Notes under the pieces: model-generated
The model's database searches: none
Seen by the model: the letters and a program-made list of their open reading frames with translations, nothing else
What the model was told of the DNA's origin: nothing
Shown here: positions 32,501 through 45,951 of the stretch, in pieces
How the letters are laid out: each line of letters starts with the position of its first letter
Numbering within the stretch: the first letter of the stretch is position 1
Program-made: the position numbers and the translations under genes
Assembly (NCBI RefSeq): GCF_037176765.1
Contig: NC_090025.1
Span: 73,137,545-73,201,544 of the forward strand
Direction: 5' to 3'
Origin: Anolis sagrei
Taxonomy: Eukaryota > Chordata > Lepidosauria > Squamata > Anolidae
DNA length: 64,000 bases

Positions 32501-34161
32501 CTTCTTCAGGCTAAACATGCCCAGCTCCTTAAGCCGCTCCTCATAGGGCTTGTTCTCCAGACCTTTTATCATTTTAGTCGCTCTCCTCTGGACACATTCC
32601 AGCTTGTCAATATCTCTCTTGAATTGTGGTGCCCAGAACTGGACACAATATTCCAGATGTGGTCTAACCAAAACAGAATAGAGGGGTAGCATTACTTCCC
32701 TAGATCTAGACACTATGCTCCTATTGATGCAGGCCAAAATCCCATTGGCTTTTTTTGCCGCCACATCACATTGTTGGCTCATGTTTAACTTGTTGTCCAC
32801 GAGGACTCCAAGATCTTTTTCACACTTTATTTCCTCTCCTTTCGTGCTTCCTGCCACTCCTTCCCTGTCGCTGATCACCCCGCCCCCTTGGATAGACCAC
32901 ATTAGCTCTAGATTATTAAACATGGTTTTCTATGGGCGAGCAGATGGCAACTACTGGATGGCATATGTTCTGTATCGGAAACTAGAGCTGATGTGGTCTA
33001 TCCAATGCAGTTTTCTGAATCAGTACCCCAAATAACCAAACCAAATCTAAAGTTGACAAACAACTGATTCATAACCCTTTTGGTACTAATGTTGGAGAGT
33101 GGTCCCTGGTCAAAGTGGTCCCTGGTCAAAGTGGTCCCTGGTCAAATAAAGGTTGGGAACCACTGCTTTAAATGATGTTGATCAGTTTTGCCCAACCTGA
33201 TCTTCAAAGGTGTCCTGGAGTACAGCATTCCACATACCCATACAGCATGGAGCTCGGTGTAATAGGGGTTATATCCAGGGAAGGGTTATATCTGGGAAAA
33301 ATATGTGGGGAGGACCATGCGAGCAAAATTGACATAGACAGAGATTAAGAGCAGCTTCACTAGTTAGCATTTTAAAAATCTGTTTTCCCTCGACTAGCAC
33401 TTTAAATATTGAATTAAGTGGGGGAGATGATTTGATGTTAATGAAAAGGAATGGAGCACTCAGTGGAAGGCAGTCCTTCAGTGTTTCCTGTGGATCCCGT
33501 ATGCCACCCAACCCTGGCAGTTGCCCATCCTTACTGTAATTTATATGCTAAAGTAGGGATGAAGAGGGGGCGAGGCTTACAAGAGCTACTTTCTTCTTTA
33601 CTAGAAATTTGGGAACTACTAACTGATATCAGTTGGGAAAGAATAACACTTGGAATTATTTTTAACCCCGAAGATTTGTTTTGAATACTAGAACAGAATG
33701 TAGCCTTCTGAACACAAAATCCACAGATTTTCTTAATTTTAAATATTATTTAGGAGTAAGCTTCATAATGTCACTCTTATAACTTGTTGAGAGTTAGAAA
33801 TCCTTGCTGAGTTGACTGCAAATTCCTATGCTCTACCAGTAGATCTAGCTCTGTTTTCTCATCACATTTATTTTAAAGACTCCTCTGACCTATGTCTGTA
33901 TCCATTTACTAGCTCCAACTGGGGTTGAATTGTTAAATCCATGAAACTTAAATACGAAGAATCCATTGATTTCATGAGTCTCTTCTGCTTACTTCTAAGA
34001 ATTGGATTTAGGTTTGGATATAACTGCATGTCCTTGTAATTTAGTATATTCTCATAATGGTAAAAACATTTAAATCTAAAATGCTAAGAAAAATTAGAAA
34101 AATAAGCTTAATGTTAAACAGTAGATGGAAAATTAGGTGGAATGAATATTTTCTTCTTCTT

Positions 34162-34192
<31 letters not shown>

Positions 34193-37100
34193 TTTTATTA
34201 TCATCATCATTCTTCCAAATATTTGTGTAATGAATATAGGTTGAGTTAGGCTCAAGGACAGACATTACTCATATTATAAGATTTTGCTGCTGGTTTCTCA
34301 TATGAGTTTTATGAAAGGTACAACTTTATCTTGAACCAAACTGGGGAATCAGAGGTTTTTAGATCCCAGTTCCCATCAGCCCTAATTAACATAGCCAGTG
34401 GTTAGGATCAGTGGAAGTTGACACCCAACAACACCTGGATGATCAACCCAGGGTCCCCACTCTTATCACAATTAGGTTGGAATTATGTTGGTGATATAAC
34501 TGTAATGATCATATGTCAGATCATATTCAGATATAATGGATAAACTTAATCTCCTTTTAGGATTGTATACTCCTAGTTCTTCCCCTAACAAACCAGCTTC
34601 AAACCATGGTTTGTGAAGCAGACTTATTGAAACTAACTATGGTTAGTGTTAAACTATGAACCTTGGTTGAAATGCCACAGGAAGCAATAGTTTGCTGAAA
34701 GCAGAAGCTTCCGAATACTTGGAGTACTCATGTCGAATATGGATACATATACCCTGAATAGTGAAATACAGACTTCCTGAGCCCTTTTATCCTCTTGAAA
34801 ATGCTACATAGAAAGGTGGGGGAACCTAGCTATAAAAGCATGAGAAGGGGAATGGAGGATCCTCCAAAATCAAGCTGAAAGGCCTTCAATGGTTGGCTAG
34901 TGGGAGGCATGGCCCAAATCCAAATCATTTTGTTTGCATTTATGTGCTTATTAGCTGCTTGTGGTAATCTGCTTTGTAACCATCCTTGTAACTCCTGATT
35001 TCTGCTTGTGCACTCATTTATTCTGTATCCTGTGGATTGTTCTGAAGAGGGACTGACAGATTGCTCTTTCTTGTTTTGCGCAGGAGGGAAAGAACGTGTC
35101 TGTTTTCTTGATGAGGAAATAACACTGCCTATGGGTACAATGAGAGCAACTGGAGACTTTGTTCGAGTGCAGGGCTCTGAAATGCTTTTTTTGGGGAGGA
35201 AGGACAATCAAATTAAGCGGCATGGCAAGCGCCTCAATATTGAATATGTAGAACAGGTAGGTGTGATAAATAACAATTTGTAAGGGGCTTACGTTGGTAG
35301 TTTGGTGAGTTTGGTCCATGAAATATCTGGAAATTGGTCCCAAAGTTACCTTTGATACAGTAGTGTTTCCAAGGAAAACAAGAGATGAGTTAATTGATAG
35401 ATAATAGGTTAATAGACCCTGCAATGTTCTTACTTTTCATACAATTATTGTGAAGGATCTGAAGAAGGATGAAAGGCAAAGACATAATTTAAAACATTCT
35501 GCGTAGTTATAAGATTTTCTGTACCAGTCATTAGATGGATTTTTTGAATGAGTTGTAAAGCAAAGTATATCACTATCCTAAACCAGGCTGGAAAATCTGT
35601 GCCAACACAGACATTTATATATCCCAAATTCCCATCAGCCCAGACTTACATGGCCAGTGGTTACCACAGTGGCAGTTGACATCCAACAATACCTGGAAGA
35701 TCAATCCAGGTCTAATCTAATCACAATTATTTTGGTAAATACAGGCGTGGGAGTTTCTTTTCATTATATGCATCTTGTTTTTAATCATTTTTGTCAGAAT
35801 AACTAAGAATAATGGTTTAATTTTTGCAGATTGTAGAAGCCTGCTGCCATGTGGAAACGTGTGCTGTGATATCGTATCAACAGGAGAAACTAATTCTGTT
35901 TGTTGTGCCCAAAGGCCATTTGAAAAGACGACACTTTTTAAAGAAACTTCAGCAATTTCTTCCTAGTCATGCAGTGCCGGATGACTTTTTGATGATTGAT
36001 AGTTTGCCCTTCACCACTCATGGTAAAATACATGTTTTGAATAAGGACCTTTCTTAATTTAAACTGTTTTTTCTATTTTACAAAGTAGTTTTATTTAGAT
36101 ATATTACTTTAATATATATATATATACAACACATAAACCCAGTACAAATATCCAAGCTTGCCAGTATTCTGTAAGATCTTACTTTTGTTTTGTTTTTTTG
36201 TCCCAAGTAGAGCTGATCCATTTAATCTGCAGAAATTGAACAAATGGTTACTTAACAAGTTCTCATTGATTAACTAGTCTTGTTGGGACTAATAAATGAA
36301 TTTAAGACTGCTGAATTAGCCCTGTGACAAAGGAAATTGAAGGAGGGGAAGAGAGAGTGAAAAATTTACGTCTATTGCAGGTTGTTTACATATAGGTTGT
36401 ACTGCTTAGGAGTGTAGAAGCAAAATGTACTGATTTCCCTGAAGTATTCCGTAGAAACAAAACCATGATTCAAAAGTTGCCGTATTAGGTGCAAGGCTTT
36501 CTGGTTTTTTGAACACTAGATAACTAAAGCATATCACATGCAAGATGTGATAAAGCTCCCAGAGAAACCAAGTCTAAATCTTTATTGGACCCTTGGAGAT
36601 AGTCTGGATTGCAATGTCTAGTCCTTGTTCTCTTGTAGCACATTTTGTGAAATTAGGCAATTGCATTGTGGTTAACAGTGGCATGAAGATGCATATGAGT
36701 CTTCTCTATCAGTATTGCAATAAAAATAGGTACTCATTACTTGGCCCACTGTGGAGCTCTTGAGTCATAGCAAATAACAGAGTTTCAAAGAGACAGCAAA
36801 GTTAGTCTGTGTAATGTAAGAAAAAATGACTTTTACAGGCACCTTTTATTTCAGCATAACTTTTGGGGACCGGCAGTCATTTTCTCAGATGATGATGATG
36901 ATGCAGATCTACTTGTAGCTCAATGAGATCTGTTCAATTTTCACATAATTAATATCTTTTATCCTTCTTTATATAAAGGCAAAATTGATGTGTCCGAGCT
37001 GAACACGATTTACAGTAATTATCTCCACTCCAGAAGGAATGATGTTAAGCTGAGTGAAAAAGAAGAATTGTGGGAGAGATTGCAGTGTTTATGGAAGGTA

Positions 37101-37959
37101 CTGGTTTCAGATGTATCTTCATCATAGTGATTGAGTTTCTAATAGGCACCAATAACAAAGTAATTCTGAATAAGGAACTGGAATTCATTTTAAATATTTT
37201 GCACCATTCATAGGATTACTGTATCTCTTGCTACTCATGAAGTATTTTAATGCAGCTTCTTTGCAGTAGTTCTGTGAAAAGTATATCTCCCCCACACACA
37301 TATCAAAGGTGACAACTTGATAAGCAGTTGCAGCAAATAAGCTTAATTACAGTTATGGCAAAGGAGCCTTCATTGTTTGTCTAACAGCAACTGCAGACTG
37401 GAATTTATTTATATTTTCAGTGACTGTTCTGTAGAATTATTTCCTCTGGTTGGCATTTGTTGGAAATATAAATATTATAAAAACATGTGCATCTGAGAAA
37501 AACAGAAAACTGTTATTATGGATTCCCTCTGTTTTATCTGATCTGCTTTATTTCTTTTTATTATATTTTGTGTGCAATCATACTGTATTTTATAACTGGC
37601 TTAAATACTTATTAGCTGCCTGGAGCGGTGCGTAAGCATCAAAAAGACAAGCCCATAAATGTGACATTAAGCTAAAATGATTTAATACTTAGGTTCTTGT
37701 TTTTATTACCTGCTATATATGTGTATGGATGCACTGAGTTTTCATTCTGATGTTCTTGTACAGTTCATTGCAGCCCTTTCACACAGGCATCTGCTAGAAC
37801 AAAATACTGACTGAATTTTAGAATAATACTCGTGTGCCTGTAGCCTATCAGGTGCTCAAAATGTGCATGCATTATTTAATTCTGATCCAGCAGAGACTGA
37901 AGCCAGAAATACGTGAAATCTTAAAGAATATAGCATTAGGTGAGAAAACTCAGGAAGAC

Positions 37960-37995
<36 letters not shown>

Positions 37996-40900
37996 TAAGT
38001 TGTCAAAGGCTTTCATGGCTGGGATTACTGGGTTGCTGTGAGTTTTCCATCTGCGTGGCCATGTTCCAGAAGCATTCTCTCCTGACATTTCGCCCACATC
38101 TATGGCAGGCATCCTCAGAGGTTGTGATGTATATTGGAAACTAGACAAGGGAGGTTTATATATCTGTTGAAGATCCAGGGTGGGAGAAAGAACTTTTGTC
38201 TGTTGGAGACAAGTGTGAATGTTGTAATTAATCACCCTGATTAGTATTGCAAAGCCTTGCAGCTTCAAGGCCTGGCTGATTCATCCTTCGTGGGGGAATC
38301 CTTTGGGAGGTGTTAGCTGGCTCTGATTGTTTCATGTCTGGGATTCCCCTGTGTTCAGAGTGTTGTTCTTTATTTACTGTCCTGATTTTAGAGGGTTTTT
38401 TAAAGTACTGGTAACCAAATTTTGTTCATTTTCATGGTTTGAGGATGTGTGCCATAAATGTGGGTGAAATGTTAGGAGAGAATGCTTCTGGAACATGGCC
38501 ATACAGCCCAGAAAACTCACAGCAACCCAGATGTAATAGGACTTGTGTCCCCCGCCCCCTGATACTTAATATATCCAAGGAATTTCCCCTGTTTAAAACT
38601 ATAAACATCACATCTTTGCATATCTTTATTGAGCTATGACTTAGTTCTAAAAGGGATGTGAATGGTCTGTTCTAATTTCTTTCAGAGGTTTGTCCTTTTG
38701 TTTTTTCATAGCTTTCCGAATTGTGTCACTATTAGGTGGACAATTTTTATGCTTATATTGTTTTGTTAATCTTATGTTTATGTTGTTTACTCTGTATGTA
38801 TTGATGATGTTACTTGGAAACTGCTCTGAGTTCCCTTGAGGAGATAGAGGGGTATATAAATAAAGTATCATCATCATCATCATCATCATTATTATTATTA
38901 TGGACAGCTGTCTAAGAGCACATATTATGTCATCCTTCCTTCTTTCCTCTCCTTTTAGTCTCATCTGAATCTTCCAGATGATTCCAGCAGCATTGTAAAA
39001 GAGGCACTGTTTCTGCAGAGTGGTGGGGATTCATTAAAAGCACTACAGTTCCACGAAGAAATTGAATTTATGGTAGGCAAGACAGTGCCAGGCCTCCTGG
39101 AAATCATTCTTAGTCATTCTGTTGGGGATGTCTATGAGCATATTCTAAGGACAGCTTTCCCAGGTGACAATGTAAAAGGAAGCTGTACAAATGCTTTGAA
39201 AAGAAAAATGGGTGAAAGCGAGGGAGAGGACACCAATGCAAAGCAGGCAGACCGAAAATGGGAAAGGTCGAGTACTGATGTGGACCCAGTTGGATTAATC
39301 GTGGTAAGACGAGGGAACCGATCCTTGTCTATTGGTAAGCCGTTGAAGAACCAGAGTGAAACAGAACAAGCAGGAGATTATGCAACATGGAAGACTCAGC
39401 ATGATAAAACAATTGCCAGCAATGAAAATATAGCAGAGATGGATTCTGTTGGAAAAACTCCTTTACATGAGAATCAAAGAACTTTTGAAAATCTGACACT
39501 GAACATAAAATGGAAGTCAGATTTGCAGAAGTGTGTAGATGCATCTCCACTAGTGGTAGTATCGACCACTGATAATTATCCATCTGCCTTTGTATATATT
39601 GGATCTCATTCTCACATAATTCAAGCAATTAACCTACATTCCGGAGAAGTCAAGTGGGAAAGCAGCCTTGCGGATCGTATTGAGTCCTCTGCCTGTGTAT
39701 CCAAGTGTGGAAACTTCATCATTGTGGGTACGTACTGCTCTTCCTTTTCCTTTGACATTTTCAGTGTTCTGAACAGCTAGTGTTTTCATAAGACCCCTCT
39801 GTAGTTATGTAAGTACTTTAGGTTCTTATTTTGTCTTGAAACCATATGGCAGTGGGAAGCATGATCATGAAGCAGGGCTTTCTTTTTTTAAGTGAATGCA
39901 GTTCACATCAATGGGCATAGATTTTATAACTGCTAGTTTTTATGAATTGACTTCACATATTGAAAAAATGAGAACTATTTAGAGCAGCTTTTCTCAACCT
40001 GGGGGTCGAGACCACTGGGGGGGTCGCGAGGGGGTGTCAGAGGGGTCGCCAAAGACCATCTGAAAACACAGTATTTTCTGTTGGTCACGGGGGTTCTGTG
40101 TGCCAAGTTTGGCCCAATTCTATCTTTGGTGGAGTTCAGAATACTCTTTGATTGTAGGTGAGCTATAAATCCCAGCAACTACAACTCCCAAAGGTCAAGG
40201 TCTATTTTTCCCCAAACTCCACCAGTGTTCACATTTGGGCATATTGAGTATTCATGCCAAGTTTGGTCCAGATCTATCATTGTTTGAATCCACAATGATC
40301 TCTGGATATAGGTGAACTACAACGCCAACATTCAAGGTCAATGCCCACCAAACCCTTCCAATATTTTCTGTTGGTCACGGGAGTTCTGTGTGCCAAATTT
40401 GGTTCAATTCCATCATTGGTGGAGTTCAGGATGCTCTTTGATTGTAGGTAAACTATAAATCCCAGCAACTACAACTCCCAAATGACAAAATCAATACCCC
40501 CCCCCCCCCCCCAAAACTCCACCAGTATTCAGATTTGGGCTTATCGGGTATTTGTGCCCAGCTTGGTCCAGTGAATGAAAATACACCCTGCATATCAGAT
40601 ATTTACATTACAATTCATAACAATAGCAAAATTACAGTTATGAAGTAGCAACGAAAGTAATTTTATGGTTGGGAGTCACTACAACATGAGGAATGGTATT
40701 AAGGGGTCGTGGCATTCGGAAGGTTGAGAACCACTGATTTAGAGGTTTCAGGAAATCTTTTACTGTTGTTCCCGCAATGGACTAGTGAGAATCCATTACA
40801 ACTCTCAGTCCCCATCTACACTGTCATATAATCCAGTTTCAGAAAGCAGATTAACTGCATTGAACTGCAATGTAGACTCAGTTCAAAGTATGAGTCTAGA

Positions 40901-43900
40901 CCAGGGATGTGCAAACTTTGGCCCTCCAGATGTTTTAGATTTCAACTCCCACAATTCCTAACAGCTGGTAGGCTAGCTGAGATTTCTGGGAGTTGAAATC
41001 CAAAACACCTGGAGGGCTGAAATGTTGGAAGTAGCAATCTTCCAAGCCTCCACTAATTTTTGTAAATGTGCATAATTGTTAACCTATATTGTAGGTACAT
41101 TTTGGTTTGTGTGTTTGACTATACCTCTTTGGTGTGGGCGGGGCTTCAGTCACAGGACTCCATTTTTGTTATACAGTATGCCTTTAGACCTCAATGGAGG
41201 TGGATTGCAGTTTGTCTCCTTTCAGACTTCAGTGAGTACAGTTATACAGTTTGGACTATATCTATATGCTTTAAAACATTGAAGTATAGACTAGTATGCT
41301 GAATATAAACAAGATGTTTGTTATTATTTATTATTTATTTAAAACATTTATATTCCGCTCTTCTCATCCAGAAGTGGACTCTGGGCAGAGCACAGCATAT
41401 ATACAGCAAACATTCAATGCTGGGACAAGAACTCATTATATGCATACATAAACATTAAAAACATTTGTCTCAGTATTAAAATACATTGTTTAAAACTGTC
41501 TTGATCATCTGTGTCTAATCTAATTGACCTGGTAAGGTATTAGAAACATATTAGTAAACCTGATACATTATTTTAAAAGAAGACTACTTTTCATTTTTCT
41601 CTTGAGTGCATATTTTAACTAAGAGAGAGTAGATGGGCAACTGTACATTCTACTTCAAAGAAACAACCATCCTCTGCTAACCAAATATATTTTGTAGTGG
41701 CATGTCTTCATTCTTGGCAGTTTAAAGACATGGTTTTTCAGTTTAACAGCTGAGTTACCTGTGTGCCATTACACGAATACTTATTAATATCACTTGTTCA
41801 AAGGGTTGACTTCTAACAAGGTTGTGCTTTTCTTGACTAGTAATTTTCAAAAGGTAGTTTCCACATGTTCATGGAGATTCACGTTTCCCAAATGGCTATG
41901 ACATCATTTTTACCTTTTCAATAAGGTTATGGTACAGTTAATTTCAGTCGATCATGGAATTTCCAATATGAAGTTTGCCCATTCCTGGTCTATTCTGATC
42001 ATTATAATGCAGTTCAAACTGAATTATATGACAGTGTAGATGGGGTCTCATTCATCCATTGCAACTAGTACATTGATACTTATTTTCTAAGTCTTGCTTC
42101 TTTCTGTTACCACAATTATTTACAGGATGTTACAATGGATTGGTGTATGTCCTCAGAAGCAGTAATGGGCAAGTACACTGGACATTTTCCACAGAGGACG
42201 CTGTGAAAAGTTCTCCAACTGTGGATCCTTCCACAGGATTTATCTTCATTGGATCCCATGACCACCATGTATATGCCTTAGATATTTATGTAAGTAGTAA
42301 TGAATATTAAGATATAGAAAAATAAAAAAATTAAAAATTTCTTAGCGTCTTGTTTTTTAGGACTGTTCTTGGGCTTATTTGGGGCACTGATTCAGAAAAT
42401 TGCATTGGATAGATCATAGCTCTAGTTTCTTAGATATGATTATCATGATTTTTATAGGTGAGCAGATGGCGACTGGCAGATTCCATATGTTCTATATCTC
42501 AAAACTAGAGCTGATGGGGGACAACTGGTGCCATTTTTGGAATTAGCAGATCAAATATATACCCAGAAACAGATCTAACATTTGAAGCACCAAAATATTT
42601 ATTGGTGCCTCAAATGTTATACCTGTTTATAACACTATAATCTACCTAAAACCCCATACAAACCATAAACCACCAGTCATCCATCTTGTTAACATAAGCA
42701 TTTGAAGATTTAATAGAAGTAGACCTCCTTTAAAACATATTTACAACTCTTCTTATTTTTATGATGCTCACAATCAAGTCAGTTAACTATTTACCTTACC
42801 TATGTCTTTGGGTACCTAATGTAAGTATGTTATTTGTGTATAGTTTTGCTTCCATTGAGATCCATATAATACACCAAGCTGAGTCTAGATATTTATTTAT
42901 TTATCGTGTTAGTTTATTTATCGTATTGTCCACTAAAGTCTTCCATGGTGTCAATGATTGTGATAATCCTTTTGTATCTGGCTGCGGACACACAGCTCTG
43001 CAATAGGTTGGTGGGCAGCTTTGTTTGTCACAGAGGAAGGAAGGAAATGCCAACCTCCGCAGCAACTAAAAAACAGCTATCTGCAGGCATAACAAGGTAA
43101 TTTACTCCTGCGTGTGCCACTAACAGAATACCAGCCCTTGTACTGTATGTTACAGAACCTGTCTCTTTTTTATGAGAACAGTTAGCATAGATCAGGGGTC
43201 CCCAAACTACGGCCCGCGGGCCACTTCCGGCCCGCCAAGGGCCCTGATCCGGCCCGCGGAGGAGGAGCGCCCCCCCCCCACACACAGTGCCCCTCCATTG
43301 GCTGGCTCACGCTATCCGTCAGGCCCGATGGACAGCGCGTGCCAGCCAAGGGAGGCTGCTCCGCATGGTCTACTCGCGCGTAAAGCAACTCGCGAGGTGC
43401 TTTACACGCAAGTAGACCACCCGGAGCAGCCTCCCTTATTCGCAAGTAAGCCGCGCGGGCCTGCTCCTCCCTTGGCAGGCTCACCCTGTCCATCGGGCCT
43501 GATGGACAGCCTGAGCCAGCCAAGGGAGGCTGCTCCGCGTGGTCTACTTGTGTGTAAAGCACCTCGCGAGGTGCTTTACTCGCAAGTAAGCCGCGCGGGC
43601 CTGCTCCTCCCTTGGCAGGCTCGCGCTGTCCATCGGGCTTGAGCCAGCCAAGGGAGGATGCTCCGCGTGGTCTACTTGCGCGTAAAGCACCTCGCGAGGT
43701 GCTTTACACGCAAGTAGACCACGCGGAGCAGCCTCCCTTACTCGCAAGTAAGCCATGCAGGCCTGCTCCTCCCTTGGCAGGCTCACCCTGTCCATCGGGC
43801 CTGATGGACAGCCTGAGCCAGCCAAGGGAGGCTGCTCCGCGTGGTCTACTTGTGTGTAAAGCACCTCGCGAGGTGCTTTACTCGCAAGTAAGCCGCGCGG

Positions 43901-45583
43901 GCCTGCTCCTCCCTTGGCAGGCTCGCGCTGTCCATCGGGCTTGAGCCAGCCAAGGGAGGATGCTCCGCGTGGTCTACTTGCGCGTAAAGCACCTCGCGAG
44001 GTGCTTTACACGCAAGTAGACCACGCGGAGCAGCCTCCCTTACTCGCAAGTAAGCCATGCAGGCCTGCTCCTCCCTTGGCAGGCTCACCCTGTCCATCGG
44101 GCCTGATGGACAGCCTGAGCCAGCCAAGGGAGGCTGCTCCGCGTGGTCTACTTGTGTGTAAAGCACCTCGCGAGGTGCTTTACTCGCAAGTAAGCCGCGC
44201 GGGCCTGCTCCTCCCTTGGCAGGCTCGCGCTGCCCAAGGGAGGCTGCCCTGGTGCTCCATGCAGTCATGCTGGCCACATGACCTTGGAGGTGTCTATGGA
44301 CAACGCTGGCTCTTCAACTTAGAAATCCAGATGAGCACCACACCCCAGAGTCAGACACGACTGGACTTCATGTCAGAGGAAAACCTTTAGCCAGGAAAAT
44401 CTTGGAAGATCCAGGGTGGGAGAAAGAACTCTTGTCTGTTGGAGATAGGTATGAATGTTTCAATTGGCCATCTTGATTGCCATTTCATAGCCTGACAGTT
44501 TTTAGGGAGAATCCTTTGTTGAGAGGTGATTAGCTGGCCCTGATTGTTTCTTGTCTGGAGTTCCCCTATGTTTGAGTGTTGTTATTTATTTACAGTTATA
44601 ATTTTAGATTTTGTTCAGACTAGAAATAGGAAGATTTCCCATTCTCTGCTCCTGGAATTACTGCCTAAAGAGGTCTAGAAAGAACCCCCTCTAAGGGTCC
44701 TTCCACACAGCAAAATAAGATATGTGCAATGTGCATAGGAATTTTATAATTGATTTTTTTTTTAAAAAAAAACTATAGTCCGGCCCTCCATCGGTCTGAG
44801 GGACAGTAAACTGGCCCCCGGTTTAAAAAGTTTGAGGACCCCTGGCATAGATCTTAGCATACCTTCTGCAAAACATATAGCATTAGAAGCAAAACTATAC
44901 TCCATAACATCCTTCTGAACAAAACACCCTCCAAGTGTCTGGGACTTCAATGCCCAGAATTGTTGTTGTTATTATTTATACCCCACCTTTTCTCTCCACA
45001 AGGAGACTCAAAGCAGCTGACCATTGAATAAGCTGGCTAAGGCTCCTGGGAGTAGAGGTCCCAAACACATGGAGAATCACAGGTTGTGCAGGCCTGCTTT
45101 AAAATGTGTATTTGCATGTTTGTGAATTTTCTTCTGTAATTATCCAGAAACATAACCTTACACTTACGTTTTCTTGTGCTGACAGAGGGAAGAGTGTGTT
45201 TGGAAGTTAAACACTGAAGCTGGAGCTGTATTCTCCTCTCCTCATCTCAGCGTATTACCTCACCATTTGTATGTTGCGACACTTGGAGGGTTGCTGCTTG
45301 CTGTAAATCCTGTATGTATTTTATTGGCTTTGTATGGTTCAGGAATATGTACTGGTCTAGGCTCCCTAAGGACATTTGGAACTTTGGGTAGGAGGTGCTG
45401 AAGGATTGTTTTGGAGAGGCTCTTGTACAGACAAAGAAATAAACAAAAGATAGACTACTTGGTGTACTTCAGATGTTTTGAACCACAGTTCCAAATTATC
45501 TGAAGCTACATTTGATTCAGTCCTTTAATGTCTTCTATCAGAATAATCCTCCAAATACCACAAAGTGTGTATGTGTGTGTGTG

Positions 45584-45619
<36 letters not shown>

Positions 45620-45914
45620 GTATTTTATGATAATGTATTGTTGAAGGCTTTTCTGGCCGGAATCACTGGGTTGTTGTAGGTTTTTTGTGCTATGTGGCCA
45701 TGTTCTAGAAGCATTCTCTCTTGACGTTTTGCCGGCATCTGTGGCAAGCATCCTCACAACCTCTGGAGATGCTTGCCACAGACGAGATAATGCTTCTAGA
45801 ACATGGCCATACAGCACGAAAAGCCTACAACAACCAGTTTTATGATGATGTTTTTATCTGGATATTTTAACTGTGTTTTGCCCAACTTTGAGCTTTGAGA
45901 TGTGCAACAAATAA

Positions 45915-45951
<37 letters not shown>

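Larger units (their letters stand above)
40806..42047. repeat. Palindromic MITE split by nested insertions
   Basis: GTCCCCATCTACACTGTCAT at the left and GACAGTGTAGATGGGGTC at the right are inverted ends of the TACACTGCCATAT family. A hAT element (40902-41987) is inserted between the halves. Confidence 0.7.
43193..44844. mobile_element. hAT element with perfect 8-bp TSD carrying a GC-rich tandem array
   Basis: Ends CAGGGGTCCCCAAACTACGG and AGTTTGAGGACCCCTG are inverted; GCATAGAT is duplicated at 43185-43192 and 44845-44852. Internal order: GGCCCGCGGGCC-rich left end, 302-bp tandem array (to 44231), Sauria SINE tail (44258-44390), Penelope-like fragment (44395-44610), then the AT-rich right end. 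No transposase frame is visible, so it is non-autonomous. Confidence 0.9.

Noticed and set aside
41022-41310. TGTTGGAAG start with a promoter-like AATATAAACAAG near 41290, as in a long terminal repeat
   Set aside because: No second copy, primer-binding site or coding remnant was recognised, so I do not call an LTR element.
43172-44390. Long Pro/Arg/Ser-rich open frames on both strands
   Set aside because: They arise from the CpG-rich 302-bp tandem array. The unit length is not a multiple of three, frames occur on both strands at once, and there is no homology to any protein I know.
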